A stretch of 64,000 nucleotides of DNA from Blakeslea trispora (Eukaryota > Mucoromycota > Mucoromycetes > Mucorales > Choanephoraceae). Location of the stretch: NCBI GenBank assembly GCA_025331445.1, contig JAIWNE010000030.1:124001-188000 (forward strand). Direction: 5' to 3'. Made by a program: the position numbers and the translations under genes. The notes under the pieces were generated by a model. That model had not been told where the DNA came from. It saw only the letters and a program-made list of their open reading frames with translations, and ran no database searches. Position 1 is the stretch's first letter, and each line of letters begins with the position of its first letter. Below, piece after piece: positions 24,877 through 38,173 of this stretch.

Positions 24877-25076
24877 TCTTCTAGGAAATAAAACCTGGAC
24901 GTCTCAATCACCGTATTGGATGATCCTTCTTCTTTCACAACCTCTCTTTCATCAACAGTCATTAAATAGACTTAAAAGACTTCAAACCTTGACAAACTAC
25001 TATGTTGCTAAAGCATGAATTTTAATTGGTTAAAAAAGGGCCTCGGTTCTTTTTTTCTACTCTTTCTTTTGCAACA

Positions 25077-26259
25077 ATGATCGTTAAGGACTTGCCAGAA
25101 GAACAGCGTGTTGCCATCAGAGTAATGCAACTAACTCAACAATTCTTTCCAAAAAAAAAGACTTGCTTACAGTAATTGCGATTAGAAAGTTCAACAAGAG
25201 ATTAGCTGTCTTTATGCTGCAGTCTCTAAAGATTACATGGATGACTGGAAAGTCGAATGTAAAAAGCAGGCTTATACAGAGTGTCCCGAGATTGTTCAAC
25301 ATGCAAGTGTTTCGCTAAAAAATAAGAGTGAAGATTATTTGTTTATACTATCTTTTATAGGTTAAAGAAGAATGCGAAAAGCTCGGTATCTTGGATTATT
25401 GTCAAATTATCCCTGTAGAGCCAGACTATTATGACTGGGAACTTCAGCAAAGAGCGTAAGTAAATCTAGAAATAACTTGCTTGAGTTACCAGTGACCGAA
25501 AAGTTTAGTTTTCGAGTGAATGCACCTTCAAAGGAGCATATGTGTAAAAGCGTTATTTTAGAAAACACTCGTTGCACACACGAAGAGATTTCAGGTAACA
25601 AAATAAGCAAATCCTGCCTATTTCTTTATCTAATCTAAAATCAATAGATCCTCTTTATTCCAGATATTACTGTGTGATTACTCAAGTAAGCAACAGAAAG
25701 GTTTCTTCTTTGTTTGTCTGTTAACAGCTTTCGACATATAGTATGTCAAACCTGTCAACACACAAAAACTGTTGAATTACTGTCGTGCTATGAAAAACAA
25801 AGAAATCAGCAAAAAGCATTATAACTACCGTTTGGCTGATCCTGAGGTAACTGATGGAGATAGTTGGAAGGAGCAAAAGAAGAAGGCCTTGATTTAAACG
25901 AGCGTTTTATTTGATAGATCTCGCTTCAATTGACAGGATTTCAAAAGGGTGGCGTTAGCGCCATCGGTAAGTAGAATGCTAGAAATAGCTCAAGCAGGAC
26001 ATATATTGAGAGTTCTTTTTTTTTTTTTTTATTTGTAGGGATGAAGCAACCTATTCCTATTATTATTGCAGAATCTATTACTCACCTGGAGGTAAGATAA
26101 AGAAATGAAATATGAAAGTTGACATGCTCAAAGAGAATTGAAATTACGTATTAGCCTGGCGTAATTTATCTTGGTGCTGGTCATATTGACTGGAAGCTAG
26201 GAATTCCTGTGTCTAAATTTATTGAGGCAACTAGATGCTTTATTGCTGACTTGGATTAA
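25077..26259 (+). CDS. YbaK/EbsC-type aminoacyl-tRNA deacylase-like protein
   Basis: Nine exons (25077-25121, 25186-25302, 25361-25455, 25509-25594, 25648-25685, 25742-25846, 25918-25966, 26039-26091, 26155-26259) give 230 residues, all phases consistent. The second intron starts with GC rather than GT (CAT|GCAAGT). The N-terminal third is an added domain (EECEKLGILDYCQIIPVEPD), as in eukaryotic relatives. The YbaK fold is marked by KEHMCKSVILENTRC, the conserved block ISKKHYNYRLADPE, LTGFQKGGVSAIGMKQPIPI and YLGAGHIDWKLGI. Bacterial YbaK/ProX proteins remove mischarged amino acids from tRNA (Cys-tRNA(Pro), Ala-tRNA(Pro)); the eukaryotic stand-alone branch is little characterised. I am sure of the domain, not of the tRNA substrate. 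Confidence 0.85.
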
Positions 26260-27707
26260 AAGATAGAATAAACAACAAACGAAAGATCAGATAGTTGACT
26301 TATCGACGGGATTCATTTAAACTTAGTCTTCGGGGAATAAGGGGCTTGAGAATACTATGCTTAACAAAATAACACTCTTTTTTATATATGTAAAGATAAT
26401 TCTTAGAAAATCATAGGGTATTATTGCCTTTCTAGTCTTATTAACGAGATACACTTTTCTTATGATATATTTAAAGTAAACGTTTTATCTTCTTTGGTAT
26501 AGGAAACCCTGTATGTTTTGTTTTTGAGAAAGATAAATGATATTACAGCAATCAGATCAGCTCAAACCAGCCCCCAAATGTTGTTAAGCCAACTGATAAA
26601 TCTCATCCAGTAACAGGATTCGGATTTGAAGGAGATACAGCCAAGATAGTAGAATTGAACGATACAATCGATGTTTATAAGACTGAATTCGACTATGAGT
26701 TTATACTGTTAAGCTTCTGTGAATTGATTGATACTCTTAAACTATCATGGATAATTCTAGCTTTGAAATTGTATCCGTTTTATCAGCACCTATTCGCTTC
26801 TTAATATAATTCATTTCGATTCAAAAAACAAAAGCATACTCAAGTCTTTGTAACATATTTCACCAAAGTATTTATATTTCCTTTCAAAGGCTGTCATCTC
26901 AGAGCGAGACATATATAGAGCATGTGTAAGCTTGTAGAAATGAGAGTGGCTCTTGTTGCTATAAATAATGCTCCAGTCCATATTTCTGACTTGGTCACTT
27001 CTGCAGTTTTAAATCAAAGGTATTTACCCGTGTATCTTTTTGCTTGAGGAAAACGAATATACAACAAACTCAAAAGCATCAAAGCGCTAACTATAAGAAT
27101 GATTGAAGATACCAAAGCTGAATCTATTAGATGCATTGCTAAAACAAGATTACTATCTAGTATCATTACAAAGTGTAAAAAGATTCTAAAAAATGGGCAA
27201 TAAGCATTTAATAGTCTCATTTTTAAGTTAAAAAATTCAGTCCAGACGAGAAGTGACTTTATATGAAATAAACTACATGTCAAACAAATGTTCTTTCTCC
27301 TTTTTGCAAATAATACACGTCATAACTAAAATTAAATGAGTTCAAATGGTGTAATGAGAAGTCAAGTAAGACAAAAAATATCGAGCCTTTCGTTTTGCTC
27401 ATTTCTTTCTTTTTCTTTTTTTGTCCTTCGCTTGATCTACACTTCCTTCCTTTCTCTCTAGTAACAAAGATCATAAAAGAGAAAAGAAAAAAGAGAGAGA
27501 AAAATATATTTATGAAAATCGGAATTATTGTGTTTGTTTGTCTTACCTGCCAAATGAAGGAGAATGTTTATCGAATTATTTACTTATGAGCTATTAAATC
27601 AATTCCTGGATAAGAGTGTACGTGTGTATGTGTTGAGCATACTTTTTTTTTCTTTTTCTTTTTTATATCTTTTTTTTTTTTGTTTCTCACTATTTATAAT
27701 ATCCCCG
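26260..27707. other. Intergenic interval
   Basis: 3' flank of the YbaK-type gene and 5' region of the kinase gene. A stretch near 26550-26720 reads open for about 55 codons (KPTDKSHPVTGFGFEGDTAK...), preceded by TTACAG, and might be an orphan exon or old fragment; no start could be found. Just before 27708 lies a long T/CT tract. Confidence 0.4.
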
Positions 27708-30700
27708 ATGTCAAGAAAACATATTATTCGGCAGCTAACAGATAAAGATGCTTTAATTGATGCATTAATTTCACTTTATCACAGTGCAACAAAATGTCAA
27801 CCAAACGATAACCTTAATAAATTCATTCAGTTATGTAAGAGATACAGATTTCAAAGAAAGCAATAAGATCCTTCTACTGCTTACACTTATTCTAATTACT
27901 AGACAAACCAGTATATTATGATATCATTCAGTCAAGATTATCGATAAAAGACTTTCAGATTGTTCACAAAGATTCATTTGCGGAAGGCGCTTTCGGGAAA
28001 GTGATGATTGTAAAATCCAAAGATAATCAGATCTATGCCATGAAGACATCCAACAAAGCAAAACTTATTCATCAAATGGATCGTTCATCACCGATGGAAG
28101 AACGTTTACTGTTATCCATAGCAACTGAAAAAGACGATCCATGGTTTCCGAAACTACATGCATCATTCCAAGATCGAACGAATCTCTATCTAGTCATGGA
28201 ATATGCTCCAGGTGGAGATTTACAAGGTCTTATGGAAAGAAGATCTTATGCACCTTTTGCAGAAGAAGAAGCTCGTTTTTATTGCGCAGAATTAGTTTTG
28301 GCTATTGAAAGAGTACACAAGTTAGGGTTCATGCATCGTGACATCAAGCCTGGCAATATATTAATTGACAAGACGGGACACATCAAATTGGGAGATTTCG
28401 GTTCTTGTATTTCAATTGACACTAAAGTAAGACATCTTTCTTGATGCCATTTTCATAATATTGATATTGTTATTTAGGATTATCTGTTTATGGTAGGCAC
28501 GATGCCATACGTTTCACCAGAGATGTGCAACTCCGAAGGAAGTAACCCTCTTGACGGGCCTGCTTACGGGCCCGAAGTGGACTGGTGGTCCGTGGGTATT
28601 GTGCTATACGAACTATTATATGGCGATACCCCTTTTATTGGGACTGACATAAAGATCCAGATGAGTCTTTTGGATCCAAAGGTATAGCTTTATCACTGCT
28701 ATCATCTGCTTATATACCTTTATTCTTTCTTAATAATATCAACACATATATGCATCTTTACTATGATTTCTAGATCGAAGTTCAATACAACCCAAACATT
28801 GAAACATCTTCTGAGGCTCAAGATTTAATATCAAGGTAAGAAAAACAGAAAAAAAAGGGGCTTTTTCGTAAATAAAATATCATAACATTGTTCTATAGAT
28901 TGTTATCCAAATCCAAGGATAAGCGACTTGGCTTTAGAGGAGTTGAAGAAATCAAATCGCATTCCTTTTTCAGTTCCATTAATTGGAACTCAATACGAAC
29001 AACAGCCACACCTCCATTTGTACCTATCATCAATTCACCTGACGATGTCACCTTTTTCTCGACTACAAAAAGCGAAGATGGGACTGCACAATGGAAAGAA
29101 AATGATAGCATGTATTCAGACAGCTTTGAAGATGACCTGAATGATCACGAATACCCCTTTATCGGCTATACCAATATTTACCGTGGTACAAACCAAAGCG
29201 GAAACCAAGTCAAACAAGACAAAGATACCAAACATTATCAAGACGAAATAGACCAGCTACAAGAGCGGCATTTAAAAGAAACACAAAAGCTAGAACAGGA
29301 AATACAACAACTTAAATCAAAACTTGAAACAGATCAAACAAGCAAGGAGCGACTTCCACAGCGATTAAATCGACTGGTTCAGCAAGACAATAAAACACCC
29401 CGCTTGGATGAGCGCATGATCCAGCTACAAAAGAAAGAAAAGCAAAAGCTTCAAGATCAGATGATTCGTATGAAACAAGACTATGAACAGCAAATGAAAA
29501 AAGTGCAACAGGAGAGAGCCAGTCTTCAGGCATCGTTTAATAAACAATTAGTTGAGAAGGAAAAACTACAGGCGGCATTGGAATTGAATCATGCATCCTC
29601 AGACTTTCAACAAACGATTCAACATCAGCAATCACGGCTGGAAGAGCTGGAGAAAGAATTGCAAGAGAAATCAGCTGTGTATGAACAAACAATTCAAGAG
29701 ACGACATGGTCATTAGAGCAAAAGTTTCAACAAACAACAGAAGCGTACGAACAGGAGATGGAGCGTAGTCGGCAGCGTATTGATGACTTGGAGAAAGAGA
29801 AAGAAGAGCAGATGACTGTCATAAAAGAACAGCAGGATCAAGCCACTGAGACAACTGATGTTGAGCTGACTGCCACATTAAAACGACTGGAAGAAAAACT
29901 GGAATATGAAGTTGAAAAGACAAACAAACTAAGGGAGAGATTTAAGCAAAAATTAAAAGACCAATATCAAGACTTTAAACTTCTTATTCAACAAGCTCGA
30001 GACGAAAGCTACCAGTTAAGACAACAATTAGAGAAACATCAGGAACATGATCAGCAACAACAACAGCAGCAGATGAAACCATCATCAGAAAAAAGAAAGT
30101 CGTTACCTAGAGTGCCTCATCATACACAATTTTCACCACCTGAGGAAAGCAAGACAATTGCCACTACCATGTGGAAGCGAGATAGAGAATCACTCAAGAT
30201 GGCTCAGCAAGCGCTAGGCGATTCAGAAGATCAACTCTCTTATGCCAAAAAGCAAATCGCCCGTCTAAAGAAAGAAATCAAGTATTATCAGAACCACTCT
30301 TATGAACATACTACAAAAACTGATGACTATGAAAACAATGATTACGAATATCGCTATGATGAAAAAAATTATGATGCAAATTACCATGCATTTAGAAACA
30401 AGATAGACTATACCAACAGCAAGCCTAGCTACTATCATGCCTCTAAACCATTACCATCCTCTGAAAAGCCAACAGTTTATCATGACTACACTGGCCTCGA
30501 ATCGAAATCAAAGTTTTACAAATCTATACAGCATCGATCAAAACCACATTCAGACAGGTAAATGAGGTAGCATACCATTGGCTATTGACTAACGTCTCTG
30601 CTTTCTTTATAGAGCTCAAGATATTATTGAGCGTATTCAACAAGAAAAAGACTTTATTCAAAGTACACAAAAGACATTACTGGCTCGAGCGCGCCTATCT

Positions 30701-30841
30701 CGTACACGTAACGATGTAGATAAAGAACTCAAGGTCTCTCTAGAACGCTCTTATTACCAACTCTCCATATTAGAAGCTCAACTAAAGAGTATCAGTCAAT
30801 CCCCATGCATTGCTGAACATACCAAAATAAATGCTCTTTGA
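27708..30841 (+). CDS. AGC serine/threonine kinase with long coiled coil, citron/ROCK/MRCK type
   Basis: Six exons (27708-27834, 27903-28426, 28478-28681, 28774-28835, 28899-30557, 30613-30841) give 934 residues. The kinase domain (about residues 65-330) has the glycine loop FAEGAFGKV, the ATP lysine in YAMKTS, catalytic [13 protein letters not shown], and [11 protein letters not shown] in the activation segment, followed by an AGC C-tail with [20 protein letters not shown]. From about residue 400 a long Gln/Lys/Glu coiled coil runs for over 300 residues, and a short helical module rich in Arg/Leu ([20 protein letters not shown]) closes the protein. The kinase core followed by coiled coil is the DMPK/ROCK/citron plan: Rho-family effectors acting on actomyosin and septation. 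No PH, C1 or CNH domain is visible at the C-terminus, so the fungal form is shorter than animal relatives. Confidence 0.88.
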
Positions 30842-31083
30842 TCAGCTCATGCTTTTCTTTTCCTTTTCACGTACAAAAGAAAATAAAAACATACGATTTG
30901 CTTGTCCATTTTTTTTTTTTGGCTCATCCAATTACAAACTAAATAGACTGCAACATATTGTTTAGGTATTGACCAGAAACCATCATGCAAAGAAAAGGAT
31001 ATCTTTATAGACTATTAACTATATGAATGAGGATATTTGCAGACTGGCTTTTTGTTTTTATTGATGGAGCTATAGACGCATAT

Positions 31084-32182
31084 TCAATCCTTTTTTGTGA
31101 TAATCAACTTGAAACGATCACCATCCAAACTCTTTAAAATTATACGGTGATTCTGGTGGTCGTCTTCTGTTTGTTTGGTATCAGCACTTCCCTCAACTAT
31201 CTCTAAATGAACTCCTTGCGGATACATTTGACGACTACATAGAATCTCAACATGTCCATGCTTACTCCTTGGCTTCAATTCAAGACTGTATTTTTTTGTC
31301 TCATGTTCAAACTCTTCTCCTAAGAATATGGAGTCAAAATCAACAAATTGGGTTGTAGGAGGGAACCCAAACTTTTCAATGTAGTCTCGAACTTTGGCTG
31401 CACAGACGGCACTTTGGATAAGCATTTTTTTAACAAAAGACCAAGGCAAAGATCCAGCTAGGTCTACCTGGTTTACATAGGTTATGCCAATATTTCCTTC
31501 TTTTGTTGTGTATAATTTCCAGCCTGATATATAGAGCTTGCCTCTCACTGTACTAGGGGTGTCAGGAATAGTATCATCTTCGACTGAAGTGATTGAGCAA
31601 TAAACTTCGGCATGCTGAATGTCTGTTTGAAAAAGAAAAGCGGAATTCGATTACTAACTTTGCCTCCCCACTTCATTTGCCTTACCTCGAATAGATGTTG
31701 CCGCAAAATCACGGGGACTAAATAAACTGCTTAATGAAGAAAATTCATGTAGCTCTCTTTTTTCTTTACCTGACAGGCCATGGTGCTTTGAGCTTCACCC
31801 AAAGCAATGACTCGTATCTTGTATAATATTCTTTTATCTCTGACGCGTCATATTTATCATCCCCTGTGACAACATTAGATAAAAGTGTTTGTTTACACGT
31901 TCGAAATAGCATACATATTTTTCGGCAACCGGGTAGTGTAGCAACGGTGGCAACTGTCAAAGGAGTACATCCAGGAGGTAGATTTTTTAGCACAGTATCT
32001 CCTCGAACTAAAATGGGCTCATTGGGGTCGCTTGTCTGTTGGGTATATAGCTGTGCACCTTCCTTTTCTTGATCGAGAGTCCAGTTATCAAGTGAGTATG
32101 TAAGGTGCTTCAAATAACCCAGTCTTTCTCTTGTATACTTTGCGTGCTTATTATTAGAGGGAATGATAGATTCGGTTAACAT
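31084..32182 (-). CDS. START-domain lipid-binding protein
   Basis: Three minus-strand exons (31770-32182, 31686-31729, 31084-31622) give 331 residues. The first intron is only 40 bases and has tandem acceptors AAG/CAG. The START fold is indicated by YESLLWVKLKAPWP, SPRDF, the strand HAEVYCSITS, then GKLYISGWKLY and ITYVNQVDLAGSLPWSFVKK, the characteristic C-terminal half ending in the long helix AVCAAKVRDYIEKFG. START domains bind sterols, phospholipids or ceramide in a closed pocket and shuttle them between membranes. No membrane segment or signal peptide is seen, suggesting a cytosolic carrier. A C-terminal region after the domain contains FEHETKKYSLELKPRSKHGH and is unassigned. Ligand unknown. 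Confidence 0.85.
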
Positions 32183-32907
32183 GATGTTTATGCAGAAGAG
32201 AAGAGAAAAATAAAGAAAAAGGTGAGATCCAAAAAAAGTTCTATCGTTCGAAACACAAGCACATGACTTTGTTGAGGGCTATACTCTTTCAGTATTGGTA
32301 TATTTCCTAGTATAGAGAATGTTTATCCGGTTTTATGATTAAGCTTTGGCAACTGACATGAAGCTACAAAAGAAAACAAATAACTTTTGTATATGAAAAA
32401 TGGATTTTGAACCGTTCACTTTATATTTCAATGCCTCTTAGTCGATGTTGACTTAAGGGATCAAGATTGCTGAATAAGTATGTATATGATACAAGCATCG
32501 AATATAGGTAATGTTGACTCTGTATCAATCCAGTTGACCAGTTACTACAGAATTTAGTTGTTGTCAGTTGAGGTTATGGAAAAAAAAAGACAGCTCAATA
32601 ACAACCTTGTAATGCACTAATCATCAAGGTATAGCCGTAAAATTTGAATGGTAATAGATTGTCATCAAGCGAACTTTTTGGATATTATTTAGGCTATAGG
32701 GATCGCTTGGCTGACAGTAACAAATTACGTGGACCTTATGGCGCAAATAGAAGGCCCATAGCTCTGTTGAAAAAAAAAAAGAAGCAAAGAATAGGACGTG
32801 AAACGAAAAAGCAATTACAACAAACAGAGGGTATATATAGTATATATTGATAATAATTGTAGTAATAAGGATAATGACAGTAATAAAATATATAGCAAAG
32901 AAACCGG
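32183..32907. other. Intergenic interval
   Basis: Promoter side of the START gene and 3' flank of the TBC gene. An open frame at 32644-32850 has no supporting context. No gene seen. Confidence 0.4.
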
Positions 32908-35900
32908 TTAGCGACAGTTTAGCTTTTGAGGCTCTTCAACAATTGCCTGTGCTTCTTCTGTTAGTGGGCCAGCGCCCAGGATATTTGCAAAGCGAGCGTA
33001 CATGCTTGTTCTCTTATGTTGATTACTATTAGAAGATGCATATGAATGGAAACTATCATCAGATCTTCTTGACTCTGAAAGAGTAGGCGACTGCGGATCG
33101 CTCATTAAACTGCTGCCTGTTCTGGACAAGACTGAGAATGAGTTCCTTTTGGATTGAATGGTTGGTCGTTGAGTCTGCTGCAACGGTCGGTGCGATAACG
33201 AATTGCTCTTTATTGAGGCTGTCTCGTATTCAACCAGTTTGAGTTTAGTTTCAGCTAGTATCTTCTCCAGCTCTCTGCAACGTAAATCGCTTTCAATGTA
33301 TTTCTTTTGATATAGGTTTTCACTGCCTTTATCGCTTGAAAGGGCTTGCAATGTATGTCTGCGACTCATAGGAGTTGGTTCTGAGACATTACCAAACAGT
33401 GATTCATGTGCAGCAAAAACTTCTTCTACAAAAGACCCACGAGGCATAAGATATTCACGACGCTGATCTTCAAGCTCTTTAACTCTCTTTTTTAGATTAT
33501 GACAGTCTTCGTCAATTGAAAGTTTCTCTAACTGAAGATCAGCACATGTTTTTGTGATAGCCATTTCTTTATGAGCCAGATCTTGGTTTTTTTGAATTAG
33601 ATTGTCGCGCTCTTTCATCAATCTCTCTTTATCAACTTGAAGTGATTCAATGGTTGTTTGAAGATCTATCATTCTTTCCATCAAGGCTGAATGCCCTTCT
33701 TTTGTAGATTCAATCGCTCTTGTGAGTTCTTCGTTAGCTTCGCACATCTTTTGGTATTTCTGGCCCATTTCAAAATTAGCCAACTTGGCTGAAATAAGTT
33801 CAGTTGTAACTTCGCCAAGATCAGTATTACTGAAAGCTTCAGCTGTTTCTTTAATAGCTCTTTTTCTGAGTAAGCGATCTGGGTCTGCTTCCTGGTCAAC
33901 AATGCCGGTTGATGAGAGTGTATCTGGCTGGTGAGTAGCAAGTGCTCCTGCAATTAGAGAACCAAAGTTTCCACTTGATTTCAATGATTCGACAAATCCT
34001 ACAAACTCTGTTTCTTTCTGTAATGCTTGAAGCCTTTTTTCATCTGACACATCTTTTCCGGCATGGTCGATAGGCTCAGTAGGTCTGGCTTGTTCATCTT
34101 TTAGTACATCGGGGTTATATTCTTGCTGGAGCTGTTTCTCTAATAAAACATTCCTTTTGAATAATTCTTCACGTTCCTTGGCCCAATCCATTTCTTTCAT
34201 CTCTCTAGCCATAAGATCCTCTGTCATCCGACTGTTTTCTTTTTGAAGGTGAGATAAGGCAACTACAAGGTCTTCAATTTGTTCATGTAATAATGGAACA
34301 GTGCGATCTTGAGGCAAGATAGGTGGCACTATGTCGCTTTGGCTTGAGGTTAAGGAAGAAGGGGGTGTGATGGTGATTGGATCTGATTTTGGAGATGAAT
34401 CATCTGCTGTGTTTCCCCAAGGAAACCAAGAATCCCTTTTGTTGTTAGATGGACGCTTTGGCGTTGAAGGGGGAGAGGAGGAGGATTTGCCAGAAATGCC
34501 CCATCCTCCAAAGCGAATGGCAAGTATCTGTTGAGCACGAGTTTTTTCTTGTTCCATTTCACGATAATATGTTTCAGATATATTGTCCATCTTTTGCTTT
34601 GAGATAACTGAGCTCAAAGTCATGGCATCGTGAATAACTGCTTCAGGGTCAGAGCTATATCCAACTTCATAGAGCTTTCGGGAACTGAGATACATCATCA
34701 AATGCTCGAATTCAGTAATCTCAAGCAGAGCTTCTTCATTCTTTTTCATGAGAGCAACAGCAACTCGTGTGATAGTTTCGACAGCACCTTCGGCAAACAC
34801 AAGGTCATAGATGCGCAGTACAAGCGAAATTGGGAATGAGTAAGCGAACAATGTTAGGTACCATTGTGACGCATACATGGCAGTGTGGATTTGGTGAAAC
34901 TTAAAGTGAGCATCCAGGCGAGGACAAAGCTGAGAAAGAAGCATTCCAAATTGGTGTAATCGAAGATGCAAGCCTTCCATATTTAGAGTGAACATAGTTC
35001 TCATATCGTATGTTTCCATGAGTCTAATAAGACAATAAGTACATTGATAATATGGACATAATTGTTGTCTTACCTAACAAAAACACAAAATGCTTGATTT
35101 TCAGGCATCTTTGATTCAAATTTAGATTACTTCGTATGACACTACTTCTTTATGTTGGACAATGAATGACTTACCGTCATCAATAAAGGCCCGACCAAGA
35201 AAGCAAGTCCCTGGCAATAACCAACATGAGCATCGTATAAGCTGTATGCTTTCAAAAGGCGACCCATAGCTAATTGACCTTCGCCACCATCGTCTTTGAA
35301 CATATCGAGTTGAGGAAAGGTACGAGATAGATCACGCTGTATAATTCTCTCGTATGAAGACGTTTCGCCTTCTTCAGATAGGCGACTATAAAGACTTTCT
35401 AAATTAAGTGAACTTGACTGAGACATGGATTGCCAGATAACTCCACGAATACGATGGGGAATGCCCCCGTGTTGGAGCTTAGCTGTCAATAGGTGAGGAA
35501 ATTTGGAAACTGCAGCAGGAAAATCTTTGACGACTTCCTGCCAAAAGTCCCACTCATCATCATCATTATTCACATTTTCTTTCAAGGGAACCTTGGCCAA
35601 CATAGCTTGGATGGTTTCTTCATAATCCTCTCTGGTTGGGGAGAAAGTAGCGTCACTGACTAGGTTTCGGATGGTACGAAAATCAGCTTGTAAGCGGTTT
35701 GACTCAATACAGACTGATTTTGGATCGGCGTTTAGAAGAGCATTTTGTCTCTCTAAGTGTGCTAACATGTATTCTTCGGAGTCCTAGATTAAATTAAATA
35801 GAAATAAGTTAATACAATAAGATTCTTCGAATTAGAATGAGGCTTACTTGAGCAGGGAGCTTTGCATTAGCCTCTTCCAGCCTTTTGAGGACATTCTCTT

Positions 35901-36144
35901 CATAATTATACAAATAAGCACTTGATTGATTATCTTGCAACTTTAGTTTTTCAAAATTAGTTGGAAGCTTTCTGCGTTCTGCCAAACTCGACTTTTCTAG
36001 AGATGAGCTTGTTGTCTGATCAGATGTCAAGTGGTATAGGTTGGCTGCTACAACTATCTCGTCTACCGAGACAGCTCCGTCTTTTTCTTGAAGTGTTCTT
36101 AGCCTATCAATAGCTTCAGGTGCTAAAGGAGCAGCTGCTGCCAT
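32908..36144 (-). CDS. TBC-domain Rab GTPase-activating protein with coiled coil (Gyp5/EVI5-like)
   Basis: Four minus-strand exons (35848-36144, 35175-35783, 35074-35108, 32908-35023) give 1,018 residues. The TBC domain (about residues 180-420) shows GIPHRIRGVIWQSM, the arginine finger in IQRDLSRTFPQLDMF, and the glutamine finger in YDAHVGYCQGLAFLVGPLLM; the short third exon encodes MPENQAFCVFVRLM, a conserved TBC block, and the domain ends around ISLVLRIYDLVFAEG. These are the two catalytic residues used to speed GTP hydrolysis on Rab proteins. The rest is a long coiled coil with Ser-rich linkers (SGKSSSSPPSTPKRPS), as in yeast Gyp5/Gyl1 and animal EVI5, which act in exocytic and endosomal traffic. 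The exact Rab target is unknown. Confidence 0.92.
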
Positions 36145-36645
36145 TTTTTATTATAGCAAATTTTTGATAAGAAGAACAAAGGAAGAAAGAAAAGCAGGTT
36201 AACAGGTACAAACTATATATTTTCTTTTGTGCTACGTTGGTGTGACAAGAACTTGTTAGCTTTTAAATGACTCTGTGTACACGACAAGAAAATCGGTACA
36301 ATCATAAATCACCATGGTATTTCTATAGATTTAGCATGCATCAGAATTAAAGATTGAGTCCATTTTAAGCAACATGCAGACATCGCACAGTGGAACAAAC
36401 GAAGACCCAAACAAGATGTTTGTTGTTTGTAAAAATGTAGTACTTTGTTCTTTAAGCATAACACAAATAACCAATTTAGGCAAGGATACTTTTTTTTTCT
36501 TTTATAGAAAAATCGGTTTAATCATTTACAAAGACAATAAGAGGAGATATGAATAAATATGTCACATTTTCTTTTTCAATTTGAATATGTACAATTATAA
36601 CAAAGAAAGTGAAAGCAGGAACAATAAATATGATGTGTTGTAAGC
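36145..36645. other. Intergenic interval
   Basis: Promoter of the TBC gene and 3' flank of the velvet gene. Nothing else seen. Confidence 0.4.
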
Positions 36646-38173
36646 TTAAGGTGGTGATAGAAACGTAGATATGTCGATACGTTTATAGCTTGGTTTGTTT
36701 AAAGATGATTGTTCTCGCCTTTCTTGCTCTTCTTGTTGTTGCTGTTCATTCTGTGGTAAAAGCGGTAATGGTGGCGGTGGCAGTCGTTGTGATGGCTGTA
36801 TTAATCTAGGTAATTGTGGTAGCGACAATTGTGGCAGTTGTGTTAGCTGTGTCAGTTGTGGTAATTGCGGTAGCTGCTGCTGCTGCTGTACTTGCTGTTG
36901 CTGTTGTTGTTGCTGCTGCTGTACTTGCTGTTGCTGTTGTTGCTGCTGTACTTGCTGTTGCTGTTGTTGCTGCTGTTGCTGTTGCTGCTGTTGCTGCTCT
37001 TTATCAGCCTTCAAAGACGAGCTGATATTCTTATTTTTGTTGTTACTATTATAACTATCAACTCTCAGTGTGCGATGGTTATCAGCTAATTTATTGTTGT
37101 TGGAATAAGATGTTCGATCAACTATTCGCCGTACTCTCCTACCTTTTCTTATGGATATCTTTATGCTTTGTTGAGCAAAGCATTGTGAGAGTAAAGTGGA
37201 ATCTAACGAGAAGATATAAGAGCTGGATAAAACATAGAGACTAGATATCCCATTTTCTGTTTGTTTGTTCTACCTGTCATGCCTGGAAAGTTCTTTGCTG
37301 AGTAAACAGTAAAGGGGTTGGAAAAGACAGAATCGGATACTTGTGTACTCATCGTCAGAGGGTCGCTAATATGGATTGTTATTAACGATACAGAGATATG
37401 TCTTTATAAAATTACCCTGCTGACAAATTAATAAACATGAACTTCAAGCAAAAGCGACCTTCTATCCGCACAGAAAGATCTTGAAAGACAAAAAAAATGC
37501 CCGGTTTGTTGTTCTGATCTAACAATTGATATGCATTTGACACAACAGCTCCCATGAGGGAGCGAGTGGGGGTTGGTTCTTGAAACGTCAAAAGTGCTCC
37601 AGTTGTCGGTATCACCCCTTCTGAAGTTGTAACTATAGATGTTTGGTCAATGTCACCCCAAGAATACTAGATGTATATATACCGTTGGGTGTGGCTGTAG
37701 ACGAAGGGTTATATACATGCCCACGCTGCTCTTTACAGTTTTCTGAATATAGATCGCATTGAACTACAAATAACGATATATTGCAATCGTCTTCACTGTG
37801 TAATAAGAAGAATGAGCTTGAAATAAAGGAATGAAGACATCAAGAAAATTTTACTTTGCGTTTTGTAGTGTTCCATCGGGTCGCTCAATGAATAATTGCA
37901 GAATCGGTGGTGGATCTATCGGTCTTCGATCTTTTTCACCAAACCCACAACATCTAGCCCTAATAGGATTCTGAATCACAACTAATTGAAAGAGAAGAAG
38001 GAGTTTCAAAAGGGAATAAGCAAGCAGGTGAATAAAAAAAAATAATAAAAAACAAAAAACGATTAGATATTTCAGAGACAAATCTATCACTCACTTAATT
38101 TATATTTTTTGCTTTTCTGACTTGGACGTCCTAATCCAAGTGGTGGGGGAATTAAGGCATTTCTATTAGACAT
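36646..38173 (-). CDS. Velvet-domain transcription regulator with Gln-rich C-terminal tail
   Basis: Six minus-strand exons (38095-38173, 37855-37981, 37683-37795, 37416-37632, 37274-37365, 36646-37202) give 394 residues with all phases matching. The velvet fold is shown by [41 protein letters not shown], then the second half [40 protein letters not shown] and [19 protein letters not shown]. Velvet proteins (VeA, VelB, VosA, VelC) bind DNA as dimers and link development, spores and secondary metabolism. Basic residues after the domain ([14 protein letters not shown]) could be a nuclear signal. The tail from about residue 275 is a polyglutamine region broken by single Val and followed by [14 protein letters not shown] repeats and a Pro run. 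No LaeA-binding or PEST clues let me choose between VelB and VosA types. Confidence 0.9.

Noticed and set aside
36695..37089. Plus-strand ORFs of poly-Cys, poly-Ala/Val and poly-Leu
   Set aside because: Antisense shadows of the CAG repeat that encodes the velvet protein's Gln tail.
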